In this document: piece after piece, positions 46,407 to 59,900 of the stretch
Layout: each line of letters opens with the position of its first letter
How positions within the stretch are numbered: position 1 is the first letter of the stretch
Source of the DNA: Hirudinaria manillensis
Lineage: Eukaryota; Annelida; Clitellata; Hirudinida; Hirudinidae
DNA: 64,000 nt
Direction: 5' to 3'
Assembly: GCA_034509925.1 (NCBI GenBank)
Contig: CM067533.1
Location: 2,744,001 to 2,808,000 of the forward strand
Notes under the pieces: model-generated
The model's input: only the letters and a program-made list of their open reading frames with translations
What the model was told of the DNA's origin: nothing
Database searches by the model: none
Position numbers and translations under genes: made by a program

Positions 46407-47355
46407 CTATTAATTTGATTTTGTATTGATTTAAGGACTCACCTTAATAATAGTAATAATAATAATAATAATATGAATATGAATAATTTATTCAATAATA
46501 TTTTTAATTTTTAATTAATTAACTTAATTTTTAAACTCATAACAAACGCTTCTCGGGTATCTTAAACATGCAATCGATGTCAACCTTTGATTGACGTGCT
46601 TCACAAAGACTCAGGTGAGTCCTTAAATCAATATAAAATCTCTTCGCTGCAAAATAGAAAGAAATAAAAACTGTCACGGAATCGTATTTGATCGTCTTTT
46701 CGTAGCACATTCGTATTTTTCTTAAAAATTCTGTTAAATCGTCAAAAAGTTTTGCTTTTTCAAATTCATGTCTTCAACGGAAAATCAAACCGATGAAAAA
46801 TCATCAATTGTTGGAGAGAAAGGTCTTGGATATTGATTCATTTTGTTGTGATAATGAGTTTTAATTTATTAATGCGAACTGTTGAAATAAGAGGTCAGGA
46901 GGCAAATGGTCTTGCCAGTTAATAATTGATTAACTAATTGATTTTCTAACGATTACTAATTATAAACTTTTTAGCATTTATCATGGTATAAATATTAACT
47001 GGGTCACAAATTTACAAGCACCGCATGCTATTGGAATAAAATAATGACGTACTTATTTAGTATTATTTGCAAGGAGCTTTTAGATGTAATATTGGCTGTC
47101 AATAGATGCTAATGATTACTAGTATTTAAAAATGGTTACTAATGCATAATAATGGTTATAAATATTTGATAATAATTACTGACGTTTAATAATTAAAATA
47201 TAATACTGGTTATTATCCTAAATATTATAAATCCTAAATATCATAAATCCTATGTATATAATGATATTTGTTGTGATATCCATGATTTTCGTAATACAAA
47301 TAACAAATAAACTAGAAATATAAATGATGAATGTAAATTTATAATATCATTTATA
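46403..47355. other. Spacer upstream of transporter gene D
   Basis: AT-rich, no recognised exon. If gene D has a separate first exon it must lie here, but none could be identified. Confidence 0.4.
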
Positions 47356-49698
47356 ATGATGTTAGCAACAAGCAATCAAGATAAAGAAGTTCCATGGGGT
47401 TATGCGGTCCTTCTCATGTTGAATGCACTCATTGGAATGGCATCTCTCAATCTTCCTTTTGTTTACCACAAAAGCGGTGGAATCGCTGTCGCCTTGGGTC
47501 TCCAAGTGGTTAATAAATAATTAGCGACGATGAATAATAACGTATGAAAATATTAATTGTAATAAACAATTATAAAAGATATGTTAAGTAATTGTTCTTA
47601 AATTCTATTTTTTCTCCCTTACAGTTGATATGTCCGTTGATAATAACTTCGTTCGTCGTCATGGTGACTTGTGCCCAAATGAAGAACTGTACCTCCTACC
47701 AGGAGGTAATAGAACGATGGATTGGTGCCAAGTTTGCAGTGGCTGCAAACGTCTTCATCTTCCTCGTCTTGTACGGTTTGTCCATTTCCTTCTTCATAGT
47801 CGTCATGGACCAGTGGCAGAAAGGCGAGTCCTTTTTAATAGTTGTCAACAATAATTGATTGATGATGTATCGATGCACTTTAATGCCTGCAATACATATG
47901 CATAGGAATGTATATATTATATTAACTATAAATTAAATATTTTAATATAGATATATATTTTAAATATCTAGTTCATAATTTTCAATTTTCCATTCATTCC
48001 ATTTTAAACTATTTTATTCCGTATTGGGATCCTAAATTTAACTTATATTTATGCAAGTTCTTATATGCACTATATTTATATATTTGTGTAGGAATTGGAA
48101 AATATGGGCTTTGTTAAAAATTCTGGGATAAATAATAAACATCAAGTATTTAAATTGAAATTGATTGGAAAGAACTCATAACTTGTTACGGATTTGATTC
48201 TCTAGTTGAACAATCACTTCAATCAGACGAAGAAAATCAATCCTTGCCATGGTACTTGGACAAAAGATTTCTTGGAGTCAGCAGTTCTTTGGTTCTTGTT
48301 CTTCCTTTCTGTTTCTACAGGAAGATTGATTCATTGAAACACATTAGGTTGTCGGCAAATTACCATAGTAACATTACAACAATTATTAATTATAATTATA
48401 ATTACATTTCTATTTTCATTGGTGATGCATTAGTAATTGTAATGAATAATACTACCAAATTAAAATTACAGTCAAGCATTATTATTGCAATAAAACTTCC
48501 AAATTTTCAATGACCTCTTATCAAATGGAAGTTCATTAGGTACATTGGCGTACGTGTACATCGTTATCTTGGTTGTTGTTAAATACTTCACTGGGATCGA
48601 TGCGGCAAAAACAGGAAGCATCAGAACGAAGTGATTTATTTTATTGATAAATTTTTGATAAATAAAAAAAAAAAGTTTACTAAGTATATTTTTAAATTGA
48701 TAATAAATAATTAAGCATTTATTTATAATTTATTTATAATTTATTATAATTTATGATATAATTGAAAATAATTACCTCGATTAACCTCGACGATGTAATT
48801 AATAACAGATTAAAGAAAGTATAAAATTTCAGACCAGAACATTCCTACGATCCAATCCTTGTTATTCCAAACGTGATTATCTGTTATCAGGTTTTGCAAT
48901 TTGCTTTTAGAAAAATGGGTTTCCATAATTTAACTATTATTATTATTATTATTATTATTAATATCTATCGATCAATGAGAAAATGAATATTATTAAATAT
49001 TAGATTAATTAAATATTAGATTAAAATAGTTATTAAATAGTGGATTATTTAAATATAATTTAGATAAAAGCAGAAAACAAGTTAAAAATAAAATAATCTA
49101 TGAACAGGGCACGTTGCAAATAGTCCTGTTGTACGGAGGAAGAGAATGTAAAGGCAGGAATCACTTGAAAACAACTTTCACCTCGATTTTCTTCTGCGCC
49201 ACTTTCTACAATTTGATGTCCATTTTCGGATTCCTCAGCTTTGGATCGTGCATTAGTGTCGGTTCTTTATTATTCACAAATTATTTATTGTTTAATATAA
49301 TTTTGACGATTTAATTTTCAATTCAAACAATTTAATGCAACATTATCGTTGAGAAATTAATTTAATTTGGTAAAAACGTTTGACAGTTTAATGAGACGTA
49401 ATTTAATGAATTATTTTAATATTTTTATTAATTTAATAATTTCATTAAAATATCCATAATTAAATATTTCATAATTTCATTCCAGGCAGACATCTTATTG
49501 TCGTACAAACCTGTCCCGGAAGTGATTGTTGGAATAGTTGCTGTGGTTGTTAAAATTCTCTTCACCTTTCCAATAATTGCAGTGATGTTGAGGTGAGAAT
49601 TGTACAATTTCAACAAAAAAGTTTCATGTAATAATAACAATAATAATAACAGTTCTTAAAATGGCGACTGTCTTAATTAATTAAGTAACCATACAATA

Positions 49699-49731
<33 letters not shown>

Positions 49732-49893
49732 ATTAGTATGAAATTAAATGCTAATATATATTATATTAATATTATGAGTAAAATTAAAATGAAAATCATT
49801 AATTTAATAACCAATATCGATATATATAGCTCTGCCTTTTCCCAAATGTTGGCCACTGCAAATTGTTCTCTGTCCACCATCAATTATAATTAC

Positions 49894-49932
<39 letters not shown>

Positions 49933-50597
49933 ACATTACATATTATACTTAAAAATTATACTTACAGAAGTGTATTACAAACGATTTTGGAGAAAGTGAT
50001 GAGAAAGGGAGAAGAGCTGACAGAAGCGGACGAGTCGAAGTTCAGAATCCTGGCGACCATAGTTTGGTTCTTTTCCTCGTTGATGATTTCAATTGTGGTG
50101 CCCGACGTCGACAAGATGTGTTCGATTGTTGGCAGTTTTGCTTCCGTCTTGAGTTTGGCTCTCCCAGGTTTGTTGTTTTTGTTGCTGCTGTTGTTGTTGA
50201 TGCTGCCTAGTGGTTTTGGAGAATACGTTAAATCCATATAATTATATTTTTACGTTTATTATTGCCCTGTTGATGTATTATTTTGAAGGTATACATTTTA
50301 AATCACCATCTATGACTTTATTAATACGATATTTAATAATAATGTCAATAATAATAAACTTGCGATAATTAAAATTAAAACATTAAATCGTAATTTCTTG
50401 TTTGACATATTAAATTATTTTTTTTCAAAGGGTTGTGCATGATAAAACTAGCCGGATTGTCGTCTAAGATGAAAAAGACTTTAGGAATAATTTTAGGCGT
50501 CATCTTCGTCACATTTGGTGTCTTTGTGTCCTTGTTGACCTTTGTGGAAAGGATCATTATCATCACCAGCTCAAAAAAGGAAATGCAATGTACATAA
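47356..50597 (+). CDS. Divergent SLC38A7-like transporter, paralogue D, 9 exons
   Basis: Exons: 47356-47508, 47625-47823, 48206-48347, 48532-48630, 48833-48890, 49108-49257, 49486-49592, 49968-50167, 50431-50597 (about 424 residues). Internal lengths 199, 99, 58, 150 and 107 equal paralogue C. Family features: YQEVIERWIGAKF, LPWYLDKRF, VKYFTGIDA, YQGTLQIVLLYGGRE, GFLSFGSCI, DILLSYKPVPEVIVG, VPDVDKM. TM1 reads NALIGMASLNLPFVY, without the glycine pair of A and B. The first exon reads straight from ATG into the TM1 segment with no intron, unlike the other three genes, so the start may be an intron-loss form or an unidentified upstream exon may exist. The intron after exon 2 has a GC donor. Membrane amino-acid transporter role inferred, substrate unknown. 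Confidence 0.85.
48940..48963 (+). repeat. (ATT)n microsatellite, intron of gene D
   Basis: Short perfect array. Similar arrays occur at 49700-49728 and 49892-49931 in neighbouring introns. Confidence 0.8.
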
Positions 50598-53500
50598 AGG
50601 AAGAAAGATACCGAAGATGTTCAAAATCTTAAATCTTAAAATCATGAAAATGTAATTTGAGAAATTTATTTGCAAAAAGTTTGCCTTGAAAACGATTTTT
50701 TGTTGATTTCTTTTCGAAGTTAATTTTTTTTTTAAATTCATTTTTTAAGCTGAAAAACTCACTTTTTTAAAAATTTCCACAGAATTACATATAAATGTCA
50801 AAATATCATCATCATCAGCGTTTTGTCGTTACAAAATTGTCCAGTACAGAAAGGTTAACACACCAATGCCGTTACTACATTAATAGTCATCGTCATCATT
50901 ATCATCGCCACCATAATATCACCCACAAACACGTTAACATCACAACAACAACATTGTCAAAACGATCAACTGCCAGTTGGCGCCAAATAGGAATCGAAAT
51001 CACATATGATGCATAAGAGCAACGGTATAGGACAGTCTTAAGAATATCAGGTCGAGGAAGATAACAGGAAGAGGTGTTTTTGATTGATTTTATAAAAATT
51101 ATTATTAATAAAATTTATAAGGCAAGACAATCAACGTCGCCACTCGCTGCGCTAGCCAAATATTTTGTTCGGCAATCTTGTATCCCTTGGAATATTTTAA
51201 TATTCACACTACATAATTATATTTATATAAAAATTATAAACATATAAAATAGAACAATTTGTTTTACCATTCAACGTTGTTGATGATAATTTGTTTATAT
51301 ATAACTTTTGATCAAATTAATTGTTGCATTAAATCGAAAAGGTTAGGTTTGTAATTTGTCATATTTTGTCGCTAGGTGGCTTATGTTGGAAACGCAATCA
51401 CATCATTTTAGCGATACCTATGATAACATCAACATTGGATGCATTTTAAATTGGCCCCAACACGTGTTCTTGAAACACCTCTCCCAATGTTCAAGTTAAT
51501 CCTTAAACACTTAAGACTTAACAATTAAGAGAAATTTGAATAATTTTTAAAAAATAAATAAACAATAAATTAGATGTCATCGTCATCACCACCACACTCA
51601 TAATTTTTTTCAAATATTTTGATTATATTTTGTTAAATATTTAAAAAAAATTAATTCACTTGCTAAGAGGAGAAACAAAAACATCGTCACTAGAGTAAAA
51701 TTTCGCAATCGTTCGGTAGAGGGTTTGTTTTTGAAGCGCGTCACATTGATTTAACATTAGCCAGGTTGGCAAATTTATTGATGACGATGTCGGTGAAGAT
51801 GTTGATGACGATGATGATAATATAGATTATCATTGACTTTGACGGAATTTCAAGACGTATCAGTTTGAAACACCTTTTTAATGATCCAGGTAAACAGGAA
51901 ATAATTAAATTTAAAACTTCTCGATTTTTGGGACCCCGATGGAAACTTCGATCGTCCCTGTCCGTGTCGTTGTTGCTGTTTTTACTGTTGGTGGTATTAA
52001 TGCTACGGTTACTGCCAATTTGGTGGTTACTGTTAGTTTTAATAAAATTATTTGTCCACCCAGCGGGATGTAAATCCCTTCTGGCCTACTGGTGTTACAA
52101 CATTGTTCATATGCTTTTTTTCATTGAATAAAGAATGTGTTTCATTATATTTAATAAATATCTCTTTAAAATAATTGCGATTATATACATACCAAGCTAT
52201 TCAATTGAACCAAATTTGAATATTTCAAATTTCAGACATGAATTCAATTCAATGAATATAAAAAAATACCACAATTGACTAAAAGAACATGTGGTCCAAT
52301 CTCATTTTTTTTATAATTAGACGTTTGTAATTAATGTCATTGCTAATAATATTGCGGTTATGAATAATCTCTTACAATCTAACCGATATCGCTTCAAACT
52401 ACAACTATAATAAACTATATAACAAAGCAAAAGCACAAAACTGCCATCATTTGGGCGTCTGCAAGACACATCTGGACGATGAACTGACTTGGAACAAATT
52501 TTTTGAATGGATTCCAACCGACTCCGTTACGATCCATTTGGATCTTTACTTCTTATTTCTTACTTGCTTGAATGTTACTGACTTGTTGATCTCTTTCTAA
52601 GCTCCCTTGCTGATGTAAAATATCAGTTCCAAATAACCTTCAAAATATTTATTGAATGAAATTAATAAAGATGAATAGTCCTGCCATCTATCGCATGACT
52701 TCGAACTATTTGTGTTTAGCTTTTTTCTGATTTTGCTCCATGTAGAGTCATTTGCATCAAAATCGGAAAAAGGTTAAGTTTAAAAATTTATGAAATAAAT
52801 ATTAATCTTTATTATTGTAGGTTGCGCTAAGCGACTCAAAGATCTCTTTCATGAAGGCTTTGGTGCAGATCCATTAAACCCATTGAATGCCGTAGTTTTG
52901 TTTTATTAATAAAACAGATTAAATTATAATTATCATGAGCGTCTGATTTGTTTAAAAATGGAAAATCAATGTGAACTCCTTCGAAGTGAAATTTAATGAA
53001 ACCGATGAGAGTTGGTAACCGATGTTCGATATCGATGTTACACGTGGAAGGCAACTGAAGCTGCAATAATTTGATTTAGGCCAGTACTCATCATTATCAA
53101 CATCGTCGTCGTTGTCGTCATCGTCGTCATCGCTGTCAAGTCGTCACCACCGCCATAATCATCATCATCATCATCATCGTACCAGATGACCAATTTTTAA
53201 ATTCGAAAGTATTCCTTGAAGACATGAGAAAGACAATAGAATTAATTTGATAAACCTGAAATTATTCGACAAAACATTATTCAAATTGCATTCCATTTTA
53301 AAGACTCTAACATTGAAACCTTATCCAGGTTCACCAATAGAATATTTATTACAATATTATTATGGCAATTTTTCTAATCATTACGACCACCTTATTATGA
53401 ACATCTTATGAATATTCATTAATAATAAATTATCATTACAATTATTTCTACTTTATTTATATTAATTACGATTGAATTAGTAATTTAAAGCAATTATAAT

Positions 53501-53770
53501 GAACTCGTTACAAGTTATAATTGCTTGTTTATGCTAATAAATACAAGCACAGATGAATTGTAGGCTCATCAAGTTATGGAATTTGAATGGGAGTTATCTT
53601 GGAGATTATCCAATTGGAAAATAAACAGAATTTTAATTATTATTAATAATTACACTTGATATAATAATTATTATAAATTATAATAAATTATATTTCACCG
53701 GTACGTTATTGATCTTGAACTCGAAGGAAAGTTTTAATTGGAAACTTTGGAATCAATCATTTATCGATCG
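50598..53770. other. Large intergenic region
   Basis: About 3.2 kb with CAT/ATC-type simple repeats (50800-50960 and 53090-53180). Short open frames (for example 51865-52131 plus and 52836-53066 minus) show no domain. No gene is supported. Confidence 0.5.
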
Positions 53771-53777
53771 TGCACAG

Positions 53778-53785
53778 TATAAAAG
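53778..53785 (+). promoter_or_regulatory. TATA box of the TEP/A2M gene
   Basis: TATAAAAG, followed 25-30 bases later by an initiator-like CAGTCGG at about 53806. A likely non-coding first exon runs from there to a GTGAAT donor at 53853, spliced to the ATG-bearing exon at 53924. A strong TATA promoter fits an inducible or tissue-specific secreted protein. Confidence 0.7.
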
Positions 53786-53923
53786 GGAGTCAGAACAGAC
53801 CGTTGGCAGTCGGTAACAAAAATTGCTTCTTGCGATTTCTTGTTACATTCGGGGTGAATTATTACATTATATATTATTTAATCTAATATACTAATTAAAT
53901 TATTGTTTTTTTTTTATTTTCAG

Positions 53924-56900
53924 ATGGAAAGACATCCGTTGTTCCTGTTCCTGTTGTCAGCGTTCGCGGCAACCAGTTTGGCCATCCATGCTGTTCCAAC
54001 AAGCAACACGTACGTTGGAAGTGAATGTTGATGTCTGAGGTGTTGATATTTTTAAATGTTTAAATATTCTTTTCCAGGTCTTACGTCGTCGTCACAAGCG
54101 ATGTTCTCGTACCCGGCTCCGAACTTCTGATTAACCTGAACCTGCTTGACCTCGTCCGATCTGACCCCACGGAAGAAGACAACAAGACACCTGAGGATGA
54201 ATGCCTTCTCGATCTCAGTGTATCTGCTGACGACCATCTGTGGCATCGCTCTGTTTGGAAACTCGAGCTGGACAAGACTCCGAAAAGTAAATTATATTAT
54301 GACTTGTTTTATAATATAACGTGAAGTTATAATTGACTCGAAATTTTACGTTGCAGGTTTTTCCAAAACTCTCAGAATCTTGGTAAGAAAGAAACATTAG
54401 AAATATTTTCAATTGCTTATAATAAAATTAAGTTTCATTAATAAAAAAGTTTCCATATGATCGACAGGTGTCGCCCGATGGATGGTCATTAGGAGACAAG
54501 ACAGTCCTGAAGATAGAGTCGAAGTCATGCTTCAAGTTCTCCCGTTCAGTCAAAGTTCCAACTGCGTGGAAGGAGTTGCTGGTTTCACTGCGCACTGACA
54601 AAGTGAAATATCGCCCTGGAGATCTTGGTTAGCATTGAAATAATATTTACATAATTTATTAATATTGATGTTACTAATTATTTGTTAAATAATCCTCTTT
54701 TATATTTCAGTGTTGATTGAGTCACTCGTCCTCACTGAAGAGCTGCTACCGCACTGGAAGCCTGTAAACCTGTCCATCCACGTTCGTTTCGACTTAATTA
54801 TCATAAAATATTCAAACGTGTAGTATAATAATAATTACCATTTGTTTTTCAGAACTCCAGAGATGTCGCGGTGATCAAATGGTTGAACGTCATCGCCGAA
54901 AATGGTTTGCATTTTTAATTTTTTTTCTGCAACTTATTTCTTCAGTTAACTCTAAAATTAATTTATATTTATTTTATTTTATATTCAGGTCTCATCAGGA
55001 AAGAATACTTGCTTCCACTTCTGGCTCAATCGGACGAATTCGTTCTCACCTTCGAGAGTCACGTAAGAACTCTTCATTACATTTAGCTGGATATTTAGTT
55101 GAATAATAATAATATGTCATTATTAATTTATTATAGTGGATTTACAGATAAAAATTTATATTTTTTTGTTTTCCAATTTAGAACCAAGTGATCAACCATA
55201 CCTTCCACGTCGAACAACCCGCTGGACCTTACGGTAAGAAAATTATTTTATTTTCATTTCAATGAGTTCTAACTTCGACTTAATATTTTTCAGATCACGA
55301 AAGCTTCCTGGTTGACGTTAGATGTCCAAAGTACCACACTCTTCATTCGGGCGACGAGAGCAAAAGTCCAAGCCTAGAACTGAGTGTGCTGGCGAGGTAA
55401 TTATTATTATTTTTTAATATTATACCATGTAGTCATATTAATTTATTTTACATTTTTTTCGTTGCTCAGCCATCAATCTGGTGCTCCGTTGAAAGGAAAC
55501 GTCGAACTTCAATTTTCTCTTGTGAACTCGACGAAATCAGGATCACTGCCACGAGCTGGGGTTAAATTTGAATTTCTATTATTACTATATATTTTATTTT
55601 TTATTGAAATGCATCACAAGTTATTGACTGACAAGCGACATTGTTTTTGACAGCTCGATGCCGGTCTCAAGGTCTTCTCTCTGAAACTTGATGAAATCAA
55701 AAATATTCTCGGATTGAAAACTGAGGAAACTCTGGTGGGACACGAGGTCAGAGTTCAAGTTACGGTTGAGGAAGAGAGACCACTGCCTGGACAAGAAAAG
55801 GAAAAGGAGGAAGACGACGAAATGAAAGACCGAGAAATAAGTGGTGACGATGAAGATGAGAACGACAAGAAAAAGGACAGAAGCGATGGTGATAGCAAGA
55901 AGCAAAATGAAAAAAGCGAAGAAATGAAGGACAGAGAAAAGAAGGAGAGTGACAGAAGAACAAAGTCAACGGTTCCTGTCGTCACAGAAGTCTTTGTCAA
56001 TTTTGTCGATCAATCTCACGTCCTGTTCTTCAGCGAGTTCACCCCTCAGTTCTTCAAACCTGGATTGTCGTACGTCGGGCAGGTTAAAGGATAAACTCTT
56101 AATGATTACACATTCAATTTTCTAACGGTATTATTAAATTTCAGGTTTTGTTGAAACCAGTCGAGAAAATACTTCCTGCGAGTTCAGAGGTAAAAGAGGT
56201 GTCAGTCAATGTCATTCACTACACTTCGAACTCAGGAATTCCTGGAGAAGAGAAATTCACTCTGAAACTGAATGCAAACTCACTCGGCGAGTTTTCACTC
56301 AGGGTTCCCAAGGAAACCATCAAACTTGAACTGGAGGTAATAACTTTTTAACTAGTACATTATCATAACTTCAAATTTCTAATATATGCCTACTTTTTAC
56401 TCCAGGCACAATTTGAAGACAAAGATTCGGGCAAGGTCGTGAGAGCTCATGTGAAAGAAGTTCTGCCATTCGTCACCAAAAACGAAGAGGGACATCATGT
56501 GCAAGTCTTGACGGAACTGAAGCCTCCGAAAGTTGTTGTAAGTGAAAAATAAAATAAAACTATTTCGTTAAATTCATGCATTAGTGAGAATGTTAATTTA
56601 TTGTAAATATTTTACCCTCAGGTCGGTGAAACACTGAAAGCCAATGTAGAGACAACGTTCCCGACCGATAAAGTTCTTTATCAGGTTGTCTGTCAATCGG
56701 GATTGGTTCTCTCAGGAAAGCTGGTCGCTCCATCTCCGTCAACAAAACACGATCTGTCTGTGCTACTTCCACAAAATGTCAGCCATCTTCTGTCAAATCC
56801 TCGGCTTGTTGTGGAAGTCGTCAGTCCCACCAATGAGATTCTTTCTGACAGTCTCAGAATTGTTGTCGAACAGAAGAGGAAACTATCTGTAAACATTACC

Positions 56901-59900
56901 TGTTTCATTAAGTTTAATTGGTTTTTCGTTGCAATTTAACATTCTCTTCATTACATTTAGCTGGAAGTGTCCGTGAAACCAGAAGTTGCCGAACCAGGAG
57001 ATGTCGTTGAGTTGCTTGTGAGGGCAGAACCATTCACAAGAGTGTATCTAATGTCTTTTAACGACCTTCTCGCATTCGATCCAAAAGAGCAGGAAGCCCG
57101 TAAACAGATGGTTAGCTGAAAACTTATAAATTAACTTGTCATAGCGTATTAATTTAATATTTTTACCTTAAAGGCCCACCAGAGGATGCTGAGATATCTT
57201 CGCAACTTGAATACAACTGTGTTCTCGAGAACCGTTGACGGATTGGGAGAAATGTTCTCGACTATGCCCTCGTTGTCTCCTGATTCTCAAAGAGTGCACA
57301 ATGTCAGTTGATGTCGTTTCGTTACGACATAATTTTGCATTAATCTAATATCAAAGAGAATGTTTATTTTACAGGAATCAGAAAGTCTCCTTCTTATTGA
57401 TGGACTCCTGTTCATCGATCAAAGTACATTTATATTTGCATAGATTCTTGTTCTTGAGTAAATAATTAATTTATTTATTTATTTCAGGCAGACAATGGCC
57501 AATTCCTACCTCTACAAATGGAACTCTGGACGACCTTGAACCTTCGAGTTTCACCAACATCGAAGAATTTGATGCGAATTTTTGGAAGCTCAATGTCACC
57601 GTTGGGTATGTTCATTGCTTTATTAGGTTGCATGTGTAGCATTGTGAAACATTCATCGTTGACAACCTTTATCAGACCATCAGGTGAAGAGAAACTTCTC
57701 TTGGTTCTCCCCGTGGAAGCGCGACTTTACACTCTTTCTGCGTTTGGTCTCAGGCCTGGAAAGGGTCTTGTGGTTATTGATAAACCTCTGCAGGTATTAC
57801 AATAGAAACAATATTATAAATACTGCAACATAACATTCTTCAATTTCTAGTCTTACTTACTCATGTTTTTCGTTTTACAGCTGATGTCAACATCCAAGAT
57901 TTTGACCGCTCTGAAACATCCCGAATCCGTGGTGTGTGGTGAAGAGGTTGTTCTGGAAGTGCACCTGTTCAACAACCAGGAAAAAGAAGCTAAGGTTCAA
58001 AATGAAATTGGAACGGAAGTTGTCCAAAAACAGTGATAATAATGAAATCATTCACAGGTTCAAGTGACTGTGGGAGAAAGTCGTGGTTGGCCCATCGAGC
58101 ATGAAGACAATGATAACGAAAGCAGAGTTTCTGAACTTGTCGTAAGTTACATGAATACTTTAATAATATAATAATTATTAAAACATATAAATAATTTCAG
58201 TTGAAGCCCAAACATGTGATTGTCACTCAGTTTCCTGTCAAAACACCTGCAACAGCCCAGGAACCACTGAAGTTTGAAGTTGAAGTAGTCTCAGAAGGTG
58301 TTCACCACAAACTGAATTCATCCGTTGAGCTTAAAGTAAGCATTTGAGATTTTTAAAGTTACTTTGTTATATTTAATAAACTGTAAATTAATTGCAGTAC
58401 CAAGGATACGAAGTGGTGCCGTCAGAAACTTTGTTGCTCGACAATTTCAACGGAACACAAGTCCTTATTGTTGACGTTCCAAAGAACATCACAAACCCCA
58501 TAGAAAAGTCTGAAAGAGTCCATGTCAAAATTTACGGTAAATGGCATGAATTTAATCATTAAAATTGACCTCACCGGATATGTATTAATTTCATAAATTA
58601 ACAATTTGTTAATGTCACAGGTCATCCATTGGGTCCTGCCATTGAATATGTCTGCCAACATTTGAATGAATTGAGTGTTTTGGAGGAGAGAACGAAATTA
58701 GATTTTATCCTTGCTGTCAACGTACTCGAGCACATCGCCAACAATTCGTTATTCGACAATTCAGTTCCTGTAGACTACGACGAGAGAAAACTTTTCAATG
58801 TTTCATTGAAAACTACAGCCGCAAGAGATGAATGCGTTCGGACTCTTCAGATAAGTAAGCTCAGCTACTTCTGCTGTTACTATTATATTATTATTATTAT
58901 TATTATTATTATCATTATTATTATTATAAATGGGCTTAATAATAATCACTGTATGCTTTTTTCAGCTCTGCAACGTCAGCTAAACAACAACGAGAATGGA
59001 TACTTTTCTTTCTACCCAAACGAGACTGGTGATATTTGGTAAAAAATGTTTTTCCATGTTTTAATTGTTTTCTTAGACATTAATTTAAATTGATTATTTG
59101 TAGGCTCACTTGCGTGATGTTGGACTCGACAGTTCTGTTGAGAAATGTGGTCTCTTGGGACAAAAATAAAGTCGTCAAAACAGTTACCTGGCTAGCCAAT
59201 CAACAGCACGATGATGGGTTTTTTGTCCAGCATTATAGAGGCCTTCTTGGCGCGGTATAGACATTATATAATTGAATTTGTGTTAAACTGAAGTTAAACT
59301 CTAAAATTCGATTATTGAAACAGGATTTGAGCTATGTACCGTTAACACTGAAAGTGGCTGCCTCACTTCTAGAAGTTTCAAACGTTCTTCATGTATGTAG
59401 TTCAATTAATGACGACGAATAATTACATTCACATTGACTATAAATTATTTGCAGCATTCTGTTAAACCATAATATATCTATTTTACATACTCAAACAGCT
59501 TCCAAAAGAGACAACCATCTTGGTCGATTCAGTGGCAAAGAAAGCATTAGAATTCTTCGAATCGGTCTTTTGGAGGATAAATCTCGTTAAGAAATCCTAC
59601 AACTACAACCTTGCTGCCTACGTCTACGCACTTGCAAAGAAGGAGGACATTTTGAAATCTCTGAAAAAAAGGGACCAATCAGTAGTTCAAGGTGGTACTT
59701 CCGTTATGAAAATATAGGACTGTGATTACAGTGATTAAATATTTTAATTTTTTGTTTTATTTTCAGGCGATGGTTCAAAATACTGGATTGTTGGAGAAGA
59801 AGAGAACGTGAAAAAATGTCCGTTGTCAATCGAAGCAACATCCTACGCAATTCTCACGTCTTTGGCGATGAATGATTTGGACAGCGCACGACCCTTCGTA

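Noticed and set aside
46028-46429. Plus-strand frame with a long poly-Ile end
   Set aside because: Antisense of the LINE endonuclease domain plus the ATT microsatellite.
50795-51016. His-rich 73-codon frame
   Set aside because: Produced by CAT simple repeats; no family similarity.
55755-56000. Ser/Phe-rich minus-strand frames opposite the TEP charged insert
   Set aside because: Shadows of the Lys/Glu-rich coding exon.
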